Below are positions 8,646-15,435 of a DNA stretch of 45,318 nucleotides, piece after piece. The DNA lies in contig JAKAIE010000015.1 in the NCBI GenBank assembly GCA_021814475.1, positions 1 through 45,318 on the forward strand. Reading direction: 5' to 3'. A program made the translations under genes and the position numbers. Source of the DNA: Nitrospirota bacterium (lineage in GTDB: Bacteria; Nitrospirota; Thermodesulfovibrionia; Thermodesulfovibrionales; UBA6898). The notes beneath the pieces were generated by a model. It worked only from the letters and a program-made list of their open reading frames with translations. It did no database searches and was not told where the DNA came from. Each line of letters begins with the position of its first letter. Position 1 is the first letter of the stretch.

Positions 8646-9353
8646 TTATGCGATATTCAGAAAAGGCCTGACATCCTTTTCGAAATCGAGTCTGCCAAAA
8701 TATTCGCCGATTGCGGTACGGTATTCACCGATAGATTTCATCGCCTGGCAGGCGAGTGAAAACCGCTGCTGCAACCCGATCGTCCCGTTGTTTTCCTTCA
8801 GGGAAGAGAGAAAGGGGCTGTACTGGCCGGGCGAAGTAAGGACCGCGATGCTGTGCCAGTTCTTCGCTGATGCCATTGTCATTGCCGGCCCTCCGATATC
8901 GATATTGACGCGGGCGGTCTCCGAGGTCGTGCCTTCTTTGGCCACGACCGAGGTGAAGGGGTAAAGGTTCCCGACGAAGATATCGAAGTAGACGCCCGGC
9001 GTCCCGCCCAGTGAGGAGAGGGTCCTGTAAAGATACTCCTCATGACTCGGATTGCCGCGCTCGGCGAGCAGGCCGGCATGGATCTTGGGGTGGAGCGTCT
9101 TGACGAGGCCGCCTTCCATCTCCGGCGCGCCGGTGAACTCTTCGACCGGGGTGTAATTTCGGCCGGCATTTTTGCCGAGGATTTCGATGATCTTTTTGCC
9201 GGTCCCGCCGGTCGAGTAAAACCGCGCTGACGGATTGGCTTCGAGTATGCCCCTGATGAGCGTGTCGAGACCTTCCTTGTCGAAGACACTCACCAGGATG
9301 TTCTCCGGTTTTATGCTGTCTATTACCTTGTATGCGTTCTCTCTTATGCTCAT
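8646..9353 (-). CDS. Stand-alone IMP cyclohydrolase (PurH N-terminal domain)
   Basis: The 235-residue protein corresponds to the MGS-like IMP cyclohydrolase domain of PurH only: LVSVFDKEGLD, FYSTGGTGKKI, EFTGAPEMEGGLVKTLHPKI, FDIFVGNLYPF and NIDIGGPAMTMASAKNW are all in the canonical order. Bifunctional PurH is about 520 residues; the AICAR transformylase half is missing, so another enzyme (a second PurH half or a PurP-type ligase) must supply FAICAR. ATG 9353 is chosen because GGGAG lies about eight bases upstream; the longer open frame to 9692 runs through a palindromic repeat and the selenoprotein gene in the wrong frame. Confidence 0.88.
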   Translation of the reverse strand: MSIRENAYKVIDSIKPENILVSVFDKEGLDTLIRGILEANPSARFYSTGGTGKKIIEILGKNAGRNYTPVEEFTGAPEMEGGLVKTLHPKIHAGLLAERGNPSHEEYLYRTLSSLGGTPGVYFDIFVGNLYPFTSVVAKEGTTSETARVNIDIGGPAMTMASAKNWHSIAVLTSPGQYSPFLSSLKENNGTIGLQQRFSLACQAMKSIGEYRTAIGEYFGRLDFEKDVRPFLNIA

Positions 9354-9375
9354 GTCAAATTCTCCCTCTGGTTTC

Positions 9376-9448
9376 GTCATTCCCGCGCAGGCGGGAATCC
9401 AGATATTTCCGATTTGCTCTGGATCCCCGGGGCGAGCCCGAGGATGAC
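9376..9448. repeat. REP/BIME-like inverted repeat (GTCATTCCCGCG... type)
   Basis: The left arm is GTCATTCCCGCGCAGGCGGG plus AATCCAG (9376-9402) and the right arm CTGGATCC...GAGGATGAC (9419-9448), complementary at both ends. Each arm also folds on itself. This is a widespread intergenic repeat type in environmental genomes. Read as protein it gives the tell-tale WIPACAGMT peptide, which explains the spurious extension of the neighbouring frame. Confidence 0.8.
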
Positions 9449-9469
9449 ACTCTTGTTTGGTGGCGCTAT

Positions 9470-9661
9470 TTATGTCCTGTCGCAGGAACGGTTTGATATC
9501 TGGTTCCAGACATTTTCGTCCAGTTCGTCCGCATACTCGGCGATTCCGAAGCGTTTGCCGCATTCCATGCAGCGCAGACTGACAGCCCTTCAGCCGAAGG
9601 TCAGGGAAAGTTTTCCCCTGCATTCCTTGCAGCGCAGGGCCGTTTCCTGGGATCTGCTCAT
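9470..9661 (-). CDS. Small dual-CxxC selenoprotein (UGA 9590-9592), missed by ordinary ORF calling
   Basis: Reading the minus strand from ATG 9661 gives 63 residues with one in-frame TGA at codon 24: MSRSQETALRCKECRGKLSL, then TFG-U-RAVSLRCMECGKRF, then an acidic AEYADELDENVW and the end SCDRT before TAA. Two CxxC pairs flank the UGA, a zinc-ribbon-like layout. I recall a family annotated as dual CXXC motif small (seleno)protein with this plan, where the UGA position is Cys or Sec; that match is from memory. A 7-bp hairpin with loop GGA starts 17 bases after the UGA. ATG 9670 is an alternative start in frame. Stopping at the UGA would leave a meaningless 23-mer, while coding character (conserved Cys, GC3) continues beyond it. 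Function unknown, probably redox or metal binding. Confidence 0.7.
9557..9573 (-). promoter_or_regulatory. Candidate SECIS hairpin of the small selenoprotein
   Basis: On the minus strand GCTGCAT pairs with ATGCGGC (7 bp with one G-U) closing loop GGA, located +17 to +33 after the UGA. Distance and a loop beginning with G fit the loose bacterial SECIS rules, although the loop differs from the GGTCT of fdhA in this same window. Confidence 0.5.
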
Positions 9662-9734
9662 AATGCACATATTCTATCTCATTACGCGCCATTTTTTAAA
9701 CATGTCGGACCTCCCGGGCCTGAGGGCTGACATC

Positions 9735-10058
9735 ATGAAATGGGTTATAATGGAACTGATGCTGAAGACCATGAGTCTTGTGATGGCTGTGATCACACCC
9801 GGACATACCCCCGGGAGCATCTGTCTTCACGGCGGCGGGACTCTCTTCACGGGCGACACCCTTTTCCACGGCTCTGTCGGGAGGACCGACCTTCCGGGCG
9901 GCAGCGCGGAGCAGTTGATGGAATCCCTGAAGAAACTGACCTCGCTTCCTCCGGGGACGAGGGTGCTCTGCGGCCATGACGGGGAGACGACGATCGGCCG
10001 CGAGATGGAGAGCAACCCGTATCTGAACCCCCGGTCGAGGCTGAGGCTGTTTCAGTGA
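9735..10058 (+). pseudogene. 3' fragment of a metallo-beta-lactamase-fold hydrolase
   Basis: The frame encodes ITPGHTPGSICL, LFTGDTLFHGSVGRTDLPGG and RVLCGHDGETTIG, the C-terminal half of glyoxalase II-like MBL proteins. The N-terminal half with the metal-binding HxHxDH motif is missing: upstream in the same frame are only the palindromic repeat and the antisense of the selenoprotein gene. An intact protein would be about 210 residues, whereas about 100 remain. Its stop overlaps the start of the next gene (GTGA), a remnant of an operon. Probably non-functional. Confidence 0.7.
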
Positions 10059-10576
10059 GATACCATTATGAAAAGATAGACCACAGGGAGGGCGGCAACG
10101 CCGGGGAACTCATCCCCCGTGTCAGGGCTGCGTTCCTTGCCCAGGGGGAAAACCTCCGTCCGGTCAGGCAACTGGCCGAAGAGGTGGCCGAACTGGTGAA
10201 GGGCATCGACAGGTTTCAGCAGGATGCCTGCGCTGCCGTCTGCCCGTCGTGCACCAGCGTCTGCTGCGTCAACCGTCATTCCTATCACGAGCACGAGGAC
10301 ATCATCTATATTTATGCCAAGGGAGAACAAGAGCCCGCATACGATCTGAACGTCCGGGACAACGAGCCGTGCCAGTTCCTGGGGCAATACGGCTGCACGA
10401 TCGGACGTCATCTCAGGCCCCACCGGTGCAATTCATACTTCTGCATCCCGATGCTCGCCTATCTGGAAGACCTTCCGGCAGCGGAATACAGGAGGTTCAT
10501 GAGGGAACTTGGACTCGTGACGAGGAAGAGGGAGGAGCTGCTGGAGGAATTCTACAACAGGACCCGCTCCCTCTGA
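10055..10576 (+). CDS. YkgJ-type cysteine-cluster protein
   Basis: This 173-residue protein has clustered cysteines in the arrangement of the YkgJ/CxxCxxCC family: CPSCTSVCC (about residues 63-71), CQFLGQYGCTIGRHLRP and HRCNSYFC. Such clusters bind zinc or an iron-sulfur centre; the biochemical role of the family is not established. Start GTG 10055 overlaps the end of the metallo-beta-lactamase remnant by four bases. No signal peptide, so cytoplasmic. Confidence 0.75.
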   Translation: MRYHYEKIDHREGGNAGELIPRVRAAFLAQGENLRPVRQLAEEVAELVKGIDRFQQDACAAVCPSCTSVCCVNRHSYHEHEDIIYIYAKGEQEPAYDLNVRDNEPCQFLGQYGCTIGRHLRPHRCNSYFCIPMLAYLEDLPAAEYRRFMRELGLVTRKREELLEEFYNRTRSL

Positions 10577-10844
10577 CCAAACCGGCAGACCTGCCGCGCT
10601 CCATCCGAGTTCGGTTGTTTTCCTCTGAGGGGCAGGTCGTTAACATGACATTCCCCCCGCATGCTTGCCCATTACTTATGATCTGCCTTGCCTTTGAAAC
10701 CCTTGTTTGACAGGCCATGATTGAGTAGCCATTTTCTTCTTGCAATAAATTTACTAAATCAATGGATGGAATTTGCATATCCTTGAATTTTTCAAAGTAG
10801 TTAACAAAACACATTTTACCCACAGAATTTAACAATCTCTCCAT
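10497..10844 (-). pseudogene. AT-rich small hypothetical, probably truncated
   Basis: The first roughly 60 residues (MERLLNSVGKMCFVNYFEKF, then QEENGYSIMACQTRVSKARQ) look like a genuine globular, helical protein in AT-rich codons, with GGGGG eight bases before ATG 10844. The remaining residues run antisense into the YkgJ gene and lose all coding character, so the 3' end appears to have been lost or replaced. I do not recognise a function. The base composition differs sharply from the flanks, suggesting foreign origin, like the adjacent toxin-antitoxin pair. Confidence 0.4.
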
Positions 10845-10897
10845 AAAGCCCCCACATTTTAGTTGGTTTATCTATTTTATGATACAGAACGCTGGAA

Positions 10898-11245
10898 CTA
10901 ACCGGCGCGCAGTTTTTTCGCGTGTACGGTTGAGTGCTTTGTTAAACCGCCTGTCTTTATAGCCTCATTGATCAATCTCAATTCAAGCCGGTAACCGAGG
11001 GCATGAGCATATTTTTGCAATGTGGCCAAAGACGGTGAGTGCTTTCCTTTCCCGGATTCGAGCCGAGCCACAGCGGACTGCGTTGTTCCAATGCGTTTGG
11101 CGACCTCCGCCTGAGTAATACCGGCTGAAGTACGTGCTTTCAAAAACTCGTCGAAGAGGGTAAACTCTTCATCAAGGCGATCATATTCGGCCTTAACATC
11201 CGCGCGTGCAAGGGCACGAGACTTAAGTTCTTTGTGTGTGAGCAT
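10898..11245 (-). CDS. HigA-type antitoxin (XRE helix-turn-helix)
   Basis: The 115-residue protein carries an HTH_3/XRE domain at about residues 37-90: AGITQAEVAKRIGTTQSAVA followed by RLESGKGKHSPSLATLQKYA. It follows the toxin gene and overlaps it by 23 bases. It should neutralise the toxin and repress their shared promoter at 11571-11600. The toxin-first order is typical of HigBA. Confidence 0.88.
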   Translation of the reverse strand: MLTHKELKSRALARADVKAEYDRLDEEFTLFDEFLKARTSAGITQAEVAKRIGTTQSAVARLESGKGKHSPSLATLQKYAHALGYRLELRLINEAIKTGGLTKHSTVHAKKLRAG

Positions 11246-11564
11246 TTTTTACCTCCTTCATGCGCCTCCGGGCTGTTTCGAGCTCTCGGGGCGGTGTCTT
11301 ATCTGTTTTCTTAATGAACTGGTGAAGAACCATGATCTTTTTGCCGACCATCGCGCAATAGAAGACACGGGCAATTCCTTCAGCCGCTTTGAGTCGCAGC
11401 TCAAATAGACCGTCACCCATTGGGCGCGTATGCGGCATTCCCAAGTCTGGGCCAAACACCTCCATCCTGTCCGTATATCGCAGATAACGGGCAAGGAAGC
11501 CAGCAGGCATGCTGAGGATTTCCTGCTGCACAGATTTACTGAAATAGGTGATTGTCCAGCTCAC
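11223..11564 (-). CDS. HigB/Gp49-type toxin (RelE superfamily mRNA interferase)
   Basis: The 113-residue protein matches phage-derived Gp49-like toxins: RYTDRMEVFGPDLGMPHTRPMGDGLFELRLK, then ARVFYCAMVGKKIMVLHQFIKKTDKTPPRELETARRR, which is the typical HigB core and C terminus. It would cleave mRNA at the ribosome unless bound by the downstream antitoxin. Start GTG 11564 lies exactly six bases after TATAAT with no ribosome-binding site, implying a leaderless mRNA. Confidence 0.87.
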   Translation of the reverse strand: MSWTITYFSKSVQQEILSMPAGFLARYLRYTDRMEVFGPDLGMPHTRPMGDGLFELRLKAAEGIARVFYCAMVGKKIMVLHQFIKKTDKTPPRELETARRRMKEVKNAHTQRT

Positions 11565-11570
11565 GATGCT

Positions 11571-11600
11571 ATTATAGCGGATTTGCTATATCTGAGCCAA
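11571..11600 (-). promoter_or_regulatory. Promoter of the higBA pair, leaderless
   Basis: On the minus strand TTGGCT (11600-11595), an 18-base spacer and TATAAT (11576-11571) precede GTG 11564 by six bases, so transcription should begin at or next to the start codon. The segment TATAGCAAATCCGCTATA forms a palindrome across the spacer and -10, a likely antitoxin operator. Confidence 0.7.
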
Positions 11601-11721
11601 GGAAATAGATAGTTGTGTTTCATAATGGTTATTCAATTGTAAGCCCTGAGGTCAGCCCTTTTGAGGCGAGGAGTTTTCTGCAATAGTCTGCCTGCCGAAT
11701 TCATCGTCTCCCGCGAATCAA

Positions 11722-11827
11722 ATGGGGTCAGGTCTTGTTACGTGCATGTTCAAGTTTCCCGATGTTAAGTGCAGGGTGAGAATATCACAATATGGTCTGC
11801 TCTGCACGAAACAAGACCTGACCCCAT
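11722..11827. repeat. MITE-like element with 18-bp perfect terminal inverted repeats
   Basis: ATGGGGTCAGGTCTTGTT (11722-11739) and its exact complement AACAAGACCTGACCCCAT (11810-11827) bracket about 70 bases with no gene. The GGGGTCAGGTCTTG motif is one I recall from repeats near REP-associated (Y1/RAYT) transposases. It lies in the 323-base gap between higBA and the dynamin gene and could act as a strong hairpin ending the dynamin transcript. Confidence 0.75.
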
Positions 11828-11887
11828 GGGCTCCGCTTTACAATCTCAGGTATGCGGCTTAATTATGGGGCTTTACTTATGACCTCC

Positions 11888-13684
11888 TTAGTAAGTCTGG
11901 CCTCCGGCCGTTTTCACATTTTGCGCATAATTCTTAATCTTTGCCAGTCGCTCTCCCATTTGGCTGAGCGCCTGCTGCGATCTTTCGAGTTCCCGGCGCC
12001 GTTTTCCGATTTCCTCTTCGCTCCTGCTTCTTCGCGCCATGCCTTTTTCCACTGCCGTGCCTATGCCCTCAATCGTGGCCTCGATCCTCTGAAGCATCTC
12101 CCACCTGAAGTCGAGCTTGCTCTTATCGATCCTCTCCTGAAAGTCATTGCCTGACCTTCCCAACTGAAGATCGATAGCCCGGACAAGATATTCCTGCATC
12201 TTCTTGAGGACAACCTTATCGCCAATGAATTTGGGCAAGGCGAGAGTCAAAGAGGAGGCGATGATCTCGATCGCCCCCGGCTGCTCCTTGAATTTGTAGT
12301 AAAACATCGATTTTGCAGACCAGAGGGCATCTGTCTTAATCGCCTCGTAGGGAATCTCGAAAAGATCTGAAGAGAATTTCAATAGTGCGTCGACCGCCTC
12401 ATCAATCTTTATGACGAACCTTCTGCAGGCCGCCTCGAATGCCTTTGCGAGCCTGTCGTCCTCAATCGCGCGCCAGATATTGAAGGCCTGCTTGACGTGG
12501 TCTACGATCATCTGTTCAAGACCTGTCTTGAGTTCCTTTAATGGAAGCGATTTCGTCCGATCAAACTCCTCCTCAAGGTGGCCCTGTTCGCGGCCGAGCA
12601 GCTCCGCCCTGAATCTTGTCATGTCCGCGTCTAGGACCTCCCTGCTTAGCCTCTTGGTCTCGCCGTCCAGGAGGATGTCGAAGTCGCGCTTTTCAAGAAG
12701 TACCTCCTGTTTTCTAGCCTCGAATGTCCTTATCTTCTCCTGAAGCTCATCAATCGGGGTTGAGAGTGATTTCAGCTCAAGTTCGAGCTCAAGTCTTGAC
12801 TGAGAGATCATCCTCAACAGGTTGCCGGCAATAGAATGTATGAGGACTGTTCCCTTTTCTTCCATGAGAAAGGTGTTAAGTCTCTCCGAGAACTGAGGAA
12901 GCAGACTCTTTCGGACCATATCCGGAGACCTCCGGAGCACGCCTTCAAGCGCCAGCTTCGCCGATAGCGGGAATATGCGCGCCTCGGAGCCTATGACTTC
13001 CTTAAGCACGTTTCTTTGAAAATCGGCGGATTCTTTCAGGTCCCTTTCATCCAGATGGTCTGCTTTGTTAAGAATAAAAAATATCCTATTCGAATATTCT
13101 CTTACGTCATGGAGAAAATCGAGTTCGGACTTGCCCATCGGCTGGTCGACCGACAGAAGAAAAAGAACGGCATCGGATTTCGGCAGGTATCGATAAGCCA
13201 CGTCCGTGTTGTGCTGGTAGATAGAGCCCACCCCCGGGGTATCGATCAGCCGGACGCCGTCTTTGAGGTAATAAGAAGGGTATGTGACTACGACCTCGCT
13301 TACATCCTTTATATTCTTGGGATTCCCCTTTTCGGTGACATATTCGGGAAGGCTTTCGGGCCTTATCTCGGCGACATTGCCGTCGTTGAAATAGACTTTG
13401 ATGCGAAGCGCATCGCCATAGGTCATAACTGTCGCAATGGATGTCAAGGGCACGACCGCGACAGGCAGTATATCGGCCCCGAGCAAGGCGTTGATAAGGC
13501 TTGTTTTCCCCCTTTTGAACTGGCCGACGACAACCAGGTTGAATGCGTTAGTTTCAATCTTTTCGCGCAGCTCCTCGCATGGACAGCCCCGGATACACTC
13601 CATGGTAAGCATCTCGTCGATACACTGGAGGGTCTCCGCCCTCGCATGCGCGTATGTCGACATTGTCGCATCGGCTTCCGGCAT
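11888..13684 (-). CDS. Bacterial dynamin-like GTPase under fluoride riboswitch control
   Basis: The 598-residue protein has a dynamin-type GTPase domain: G1 VVVGQFKRGKTSLINALLG (about residues 51-69), G2 region VVPLTSIAT, G3 DTPGVGS and G4 FILNKADHLD. Long helical and coiled-coil segments follow (ELELELKSLSTPIDELQEK, RTFEARKQEVLLEKRDF) and a final coiled coil near the C terminus. No transmembrane span is obvious; a hydrophobic stretch (IIASSLTLALPKFIGDK) might be a membrane-touching paddle. Such proteins bind, tether or remodel membranes. ATG 13684 is chosen because GGAGGAGGTGA lies five bases upstream; the longer TTG-started frame begins inside the riboswitch terminator. It is the only gene directly behind the second fluoride riboswitch. 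Confidence 0.9.
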   Translation of the reverse strand: MPEADATMSTYAHARAETLQCIDEMLTMECIRGCPCEELREKIETNAFNLVVVGQFKRGKTSLINALLGADILPVAVVPLTSIATVMTYGDALRIKVYFNDGNVAEIRPESLPEYVTEKGNPKNIKDVSEVVVTYPSYYLKDGVRLIDTPGVGSIYQHNTDVAYRYLPKSDAVLFLLSVDQPMGKSELDFLHDVREYSNRIFFILNKADHLDERDLKESADFQRNVLKEVIGSEARIFPLSAKLALEGVLRRSPDMVRKSLLPQFSERLNTFLMEEKGTVLIHSIAGNLLRMISQSRLELELELKSLSTPIDELQEKIRTFEARKQEVLLEKRDFDILLDGETKRLSREVLDADMTRFRAELLGREQGHLEEEFDRTKSLPLKELKTGLEQMIVDHVKQAFNIWRAIEDDRLAKAFEAACRRFVIKIDEAVDALLKFSSDLFEIPYEAIKTDALWSAKSMFYYKFKEQPGAIEIIASSLTLALPKFIGDKVVLKKMQEYLVRAIDLQLGRSGNDFQERIDKSKLDFRWEMLQRIEATIEGIGTAVEKGMARRSRSEEEIGKRRRELERSQQALSQMGERLAKIKNYAQNVKTAGGQTY

Positions 13685-13707
13685 TGTTGTCACCTCCTCC
13701 GCATAAT

Positions 13708-13742
13708 AAAAAACTCCTGCCAAAGTGTTCTTCAGCAGGAGT
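13708..13742 (-). terminator. Intrinsic terminator of fluoride riboswitch 2
   Basis: On the minus strand ACTCCTGC (13742-13735) pairs with GCAGGAGT (13720-13713) and is followed by six T (13713-13708). The 5' half of the stem is the 3' end of the aptamer, so fluoride-bound aptamer would prevent the terminator: a transcriptional ON switch. Confidence 0.88.
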
Positions 13743-13783
13743 CATCAGTCCATTCGGACGGTTAAAGGCGAACCCCATCGCCT
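13735..13783 (-). ncRNA. Fluoride riboswitch (crcB motif) 2, upstream of the dynamin-like GTPase
   Basis: Read on the minus strand it shows the conserved crcB-motif segments in order: GGCGATGGGGTTCGCC, then TTAACCGTCC, and GGACTGATGACTCCTGC. The first hairpin, the AACCG pseudoknot strand and the CTGATGACTCCT end are all present. The -10 box ends six bases before the aptamer. Being immediately followed by terminator and gene, it should raise dynamin expression when fluoride is high. Confidence 0.93.
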
Positions 13784-13789
13784 GTAAGA

Positions 13790-13818
13790 ATTATAGCCCA
13801 AGCCAAGAAATATGTCTC
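13790..13818 (-). promoter_or_regulatory. Promoter of the fluoride riboswitch 2 transcript
   Basis: On the minus strand GAGACA (13818-13813), a 17-base spacer and TATAAT (13795-13790) precede the aptamer. The separate promoter shows that the dynamin gene is its own transcription unit, although readthrough from the HIT gene 30 bases upstream is possible. Confidence 0.7.
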
Positions 13819-13847
13819 GGACAATCTGTCTGGCGGCTGAGCTCTCT

Positions 13848-14216
13848 TTATCCCGGCGGCCAGTGGAATTTACGCCCGGACAAAAGATGGATATGAATAT
13901 GGGAGACGGTCTGACCGCCGCCTGAGCCGTTATTGATAACCGTACGGTAGCCAGCCTCTTCGAGGCCTCTTCCTTTCGCTATAGTCATCGCGGTCCGGAA
14001 CCATCGCTCCATAAGTCCGCTATCGTCGCTGCTAATATACCTGATTTCGGGAATATGCTTTTTGGGAATGACCAGAATATGCACGGGTGCCTGCGGAGCG
14101 CTGTCTTCGATAGCAAAAAAGAGGTCATCTTCGAATATGAACTTCGCCGGCAGCTTCTTCGCTGCAATCCGGCAGAAAATACAGTCCCGTGCATCATCCA
14201 TTTCATTCGGGGTCAT
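13848..14216 (-). CDS. HIT-family nucleotide hydrolase
   Basis: The 122-residue protein has the HIT signature: CIFCRIAAKKLPAKFIFEDD at the N terminus with CxxC, PVHILVIPKKHI in the middle, and the catalytic triad HIHIHLLSGRKF (about residues 108-119). Enzymes of this HINT-like group cleave nucleoside phosphoramidates or dinucleotides. Its start overlaps the DUF190 stop (ATGA), so it belongs to the crcB operon and is probably induced by fluoride. A role in clearing fluoride-damaged or fluoride-mimic nucleotides is only speculation. Confidence 0.9.
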   Translation of the reverse strand: MTPNEMDDARDCIFCRIAAKKLPAKFIFEDDLFFAIEDSAPQAPVHILVIPKKHIPEIRYISSDDSGLMERWFRTAMTIAKGRGLEEAGYRTVINNGSGGGQTVSHIHIHLLSGRKFHWPPG

Positions 14217-14929
14217 ATGCCTTCTGCCCCAACATCACGGTGAGTGTATTTGATCACATTGACGTCTGAGAGGACGACGATGCCTTCTCCGACAAGCTCG
14301 TCCAGAATCGGGATGACCCTGCTGATCTTCTCTTCCGTGTCCATCACAGTGATCAGGATCGGAAGCTCTCCGTGTGTTGCCAGGGTTTTCTTCTTGTGAT
14401 ACCTCTTGTGCGGGCCATAGCCTGCAATCGCCTTATACACTGTGGCCCCCGCGATGTCGGACATGATGAGTCTTTTTACTATTGCCTCATAGAGCGGCTC
14501 TCCCTCCCATTGGTCGTCTTCACTGATGATCATCCGGAGCATCTTGGCCTTGCCTTCGAGTTTCATATGTCCTTCCTTTATTTCGTTCTTTTGGGGAGCG
14601 TTTCTGCAGCACTTGACGACATTAGTATCCGAGATTTCAACAAGCCCTTTCTCTACGACATGGTAAACGTCGGGAAGCGCCTTGTTGATCATCTCTTCCG
14701 AATCGACGACTTCAATCTTAACAGGCATGCTGGTGGAAAGCTCAAGCATTTTCGAGGTATGGAAAACACCGTCGCTTCCGTAGCCTGCCACTCCTCTGAA
14801 CACGCTTACGCCGATAATCTTCCTCTTGAAAAAGATGTCAATGAGTACCTCATAAACCGGCTTTCCGTGGAACTTCTCCGTCTCATCGACATAAATTGAG
14901 AGCTTCTTTGCGGGACCTGGGGTTACCAT
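14213..14929 (-). CDS. Tandem DUF190 protein in the fluoride operon
   Basis: The 238-residue protein consists of two copies of the DUF190 domain. The first (about residues 8-110) contains LSIYVDETEKFHGKPVYEVL and GVAGYGSDGVFHTSKMLEL; the second (about 122-230) contains MLRMIISEDDQWEGEPLYEA and AIAGYGPHKRYHKK. DUF190 proteins have a PII-like fold and often neighbour crcB, but I know of no established biochemical role; a regulatory or ligand-sensing function is inferred. AGGAGG overlapping the crcB stop precedes ATG 14929, so it is translated from the crcB message. Confidence 0.9.
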   Translation of the reverse strand: MVTPGPAKKLSIYVDETEKFHGKPVYEVLIDIFFKRKIIGVSVFRGVAGYGSDGVFHTSKMLELSTSMPVKIEVVDSEEMINKALPDVYHVVEKGLVEISDTNVVKCCRNAPQKNEIKEGHMKLEGKAKMLRMIISEDDQWEGEPLYEAIVKRLIMSDIAGATVYKAIAGYGPHKRYHKKKTLATHGELPILITVMDTEEKISRVIPILDELVGEGIVVLSDVNVIKYTHRDVGAEGI

Positions 14930-14940
14930 GTTATCGCCTC

Positions 14941-15315
14941 CTAAAGAAATTTTACCAGCATTTGGCCGATCTTAAGCGCTGCGAACCCCAAGAAGACACT
15001 CAGGATAACATTCAAAGCCCCAAGAAACAGCTCTCCATCCTTCAGCAGTGTCCCTGTTTCATACTCGAAGGTCGAAAAAGTGGTGTAGGCGCCGAGGAAT
15101 CCGACTACAAAGAACAGGCGCCACTGCGGGTTTACCATGTACTTTTCCGTGAGGAGGGTCATGAGCAAACCAATCAGGAAACTGCCGCTAACGTTAATAA
15201 GGAATGTGCCGAGGGGGAAGCTACGACCCCAGCTTTGGCCGATCCATGTCGCCATGATATAGCGCGTAACTGCGCCGATAAAGCCGCCGGTCCCAATTAC
15301 GAGATAGTTCGTCAC
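14941..15315 (-). CDS. crcB: Fluoride exporter CrcB/Fluc
   Basis: The 124-residue protein has four membrane helices and Fluc hallmarks: GTGGFIGAVTRYIMA (residues 8-22), PLGTFLINVSGSFLIGLL with the conserved Asn in helix 2, and GFLGAYTTFSTFEYET, the TTFSTF pore motif. Two copies assemble as an antiparallel dimer forming a fluoride channel. Start GTG 15315 follows AAAGGAGACGG. It is the first gene after fluoride riboswitch 1. Confidence 0.95.
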   Translation of the reverse strand: MTNYLVIGTGGFIGAVTRYIMATWIGQSWGRSFPLGTFLINVSGSFLIGLLMTLLTEKYMVNPQWRLFFVVGFLGAYTTFSTFEYETGTLLKDGELFLGALNVILSVFLGFAALKIGQMLVKFL

Positions 15316-15339
15316 GCCGTCCGTCTCCTTTCGGGCATT

Positions 15340-15379
15340 AAAAAACTCCTGCCCTCAAACATATATTGAGAGTAGGAGT
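15340..15379 (-). terminator. Intrinsic terminator of fluoride riboswitch 1
   Basis: On the minus strand ACTCCTACTCTCAA pairs, with one mismatch and a wobble, with TTGAGGGCAGGAGT and runs into six T. The 5' strand overlaps the aptamer 3' end, the usual fluoride ON-switch arrangement. Confidence 0.85.
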
Positions 15380-15422
15380 CATCGGTCCCTTTCAGGACGG
15401 TTAACGGCGAACTCCATCGCCT
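15372..15422 (-). ncRNA. Fluoride riboswitch (crcB motif) 1, upstream of crcB
   Basis: Minus-strand sequence contains GGCGATGGAGTTCGCC, GTTAACCGTCC, a GAAA-type loop region and GGGACCGATGACTCCTAC in the order of the crcB-motif consensus. It differs from riboswitch 2 in the P3 stem and loop but keeps all conserved blocks, so the two are paralogous or independently maintained rather than a recent copy. Confidence 0.95.
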
Positions 15423-15435
15423 TTAGTCTAGTAAT

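Noticed and set aside
9354-9692. N-terminal extension of the IMP cyclohydrolase frame by 113 residues
   Set aside because: It passes through the REP-like repeat (WIPACAGMT peptide) and the selenoprotein gene in the wrong frame; a ribosome-binding site marks ATG 9353.
9414-9734. N-terminal part of the long plus-strand frame ending at 10058
   Set aside because: It is antisense to the selenoprotein gene and part of the repeat; only the portion after about 9735 resembles a metallo-beta-lactamase.
13685-13723. Longer start for the dynamin-like GTPase
   Set aside because: The extra codons lie in the riboswitch terminator and its T-run; GGAGGAGGTGA supports ATG 13684.
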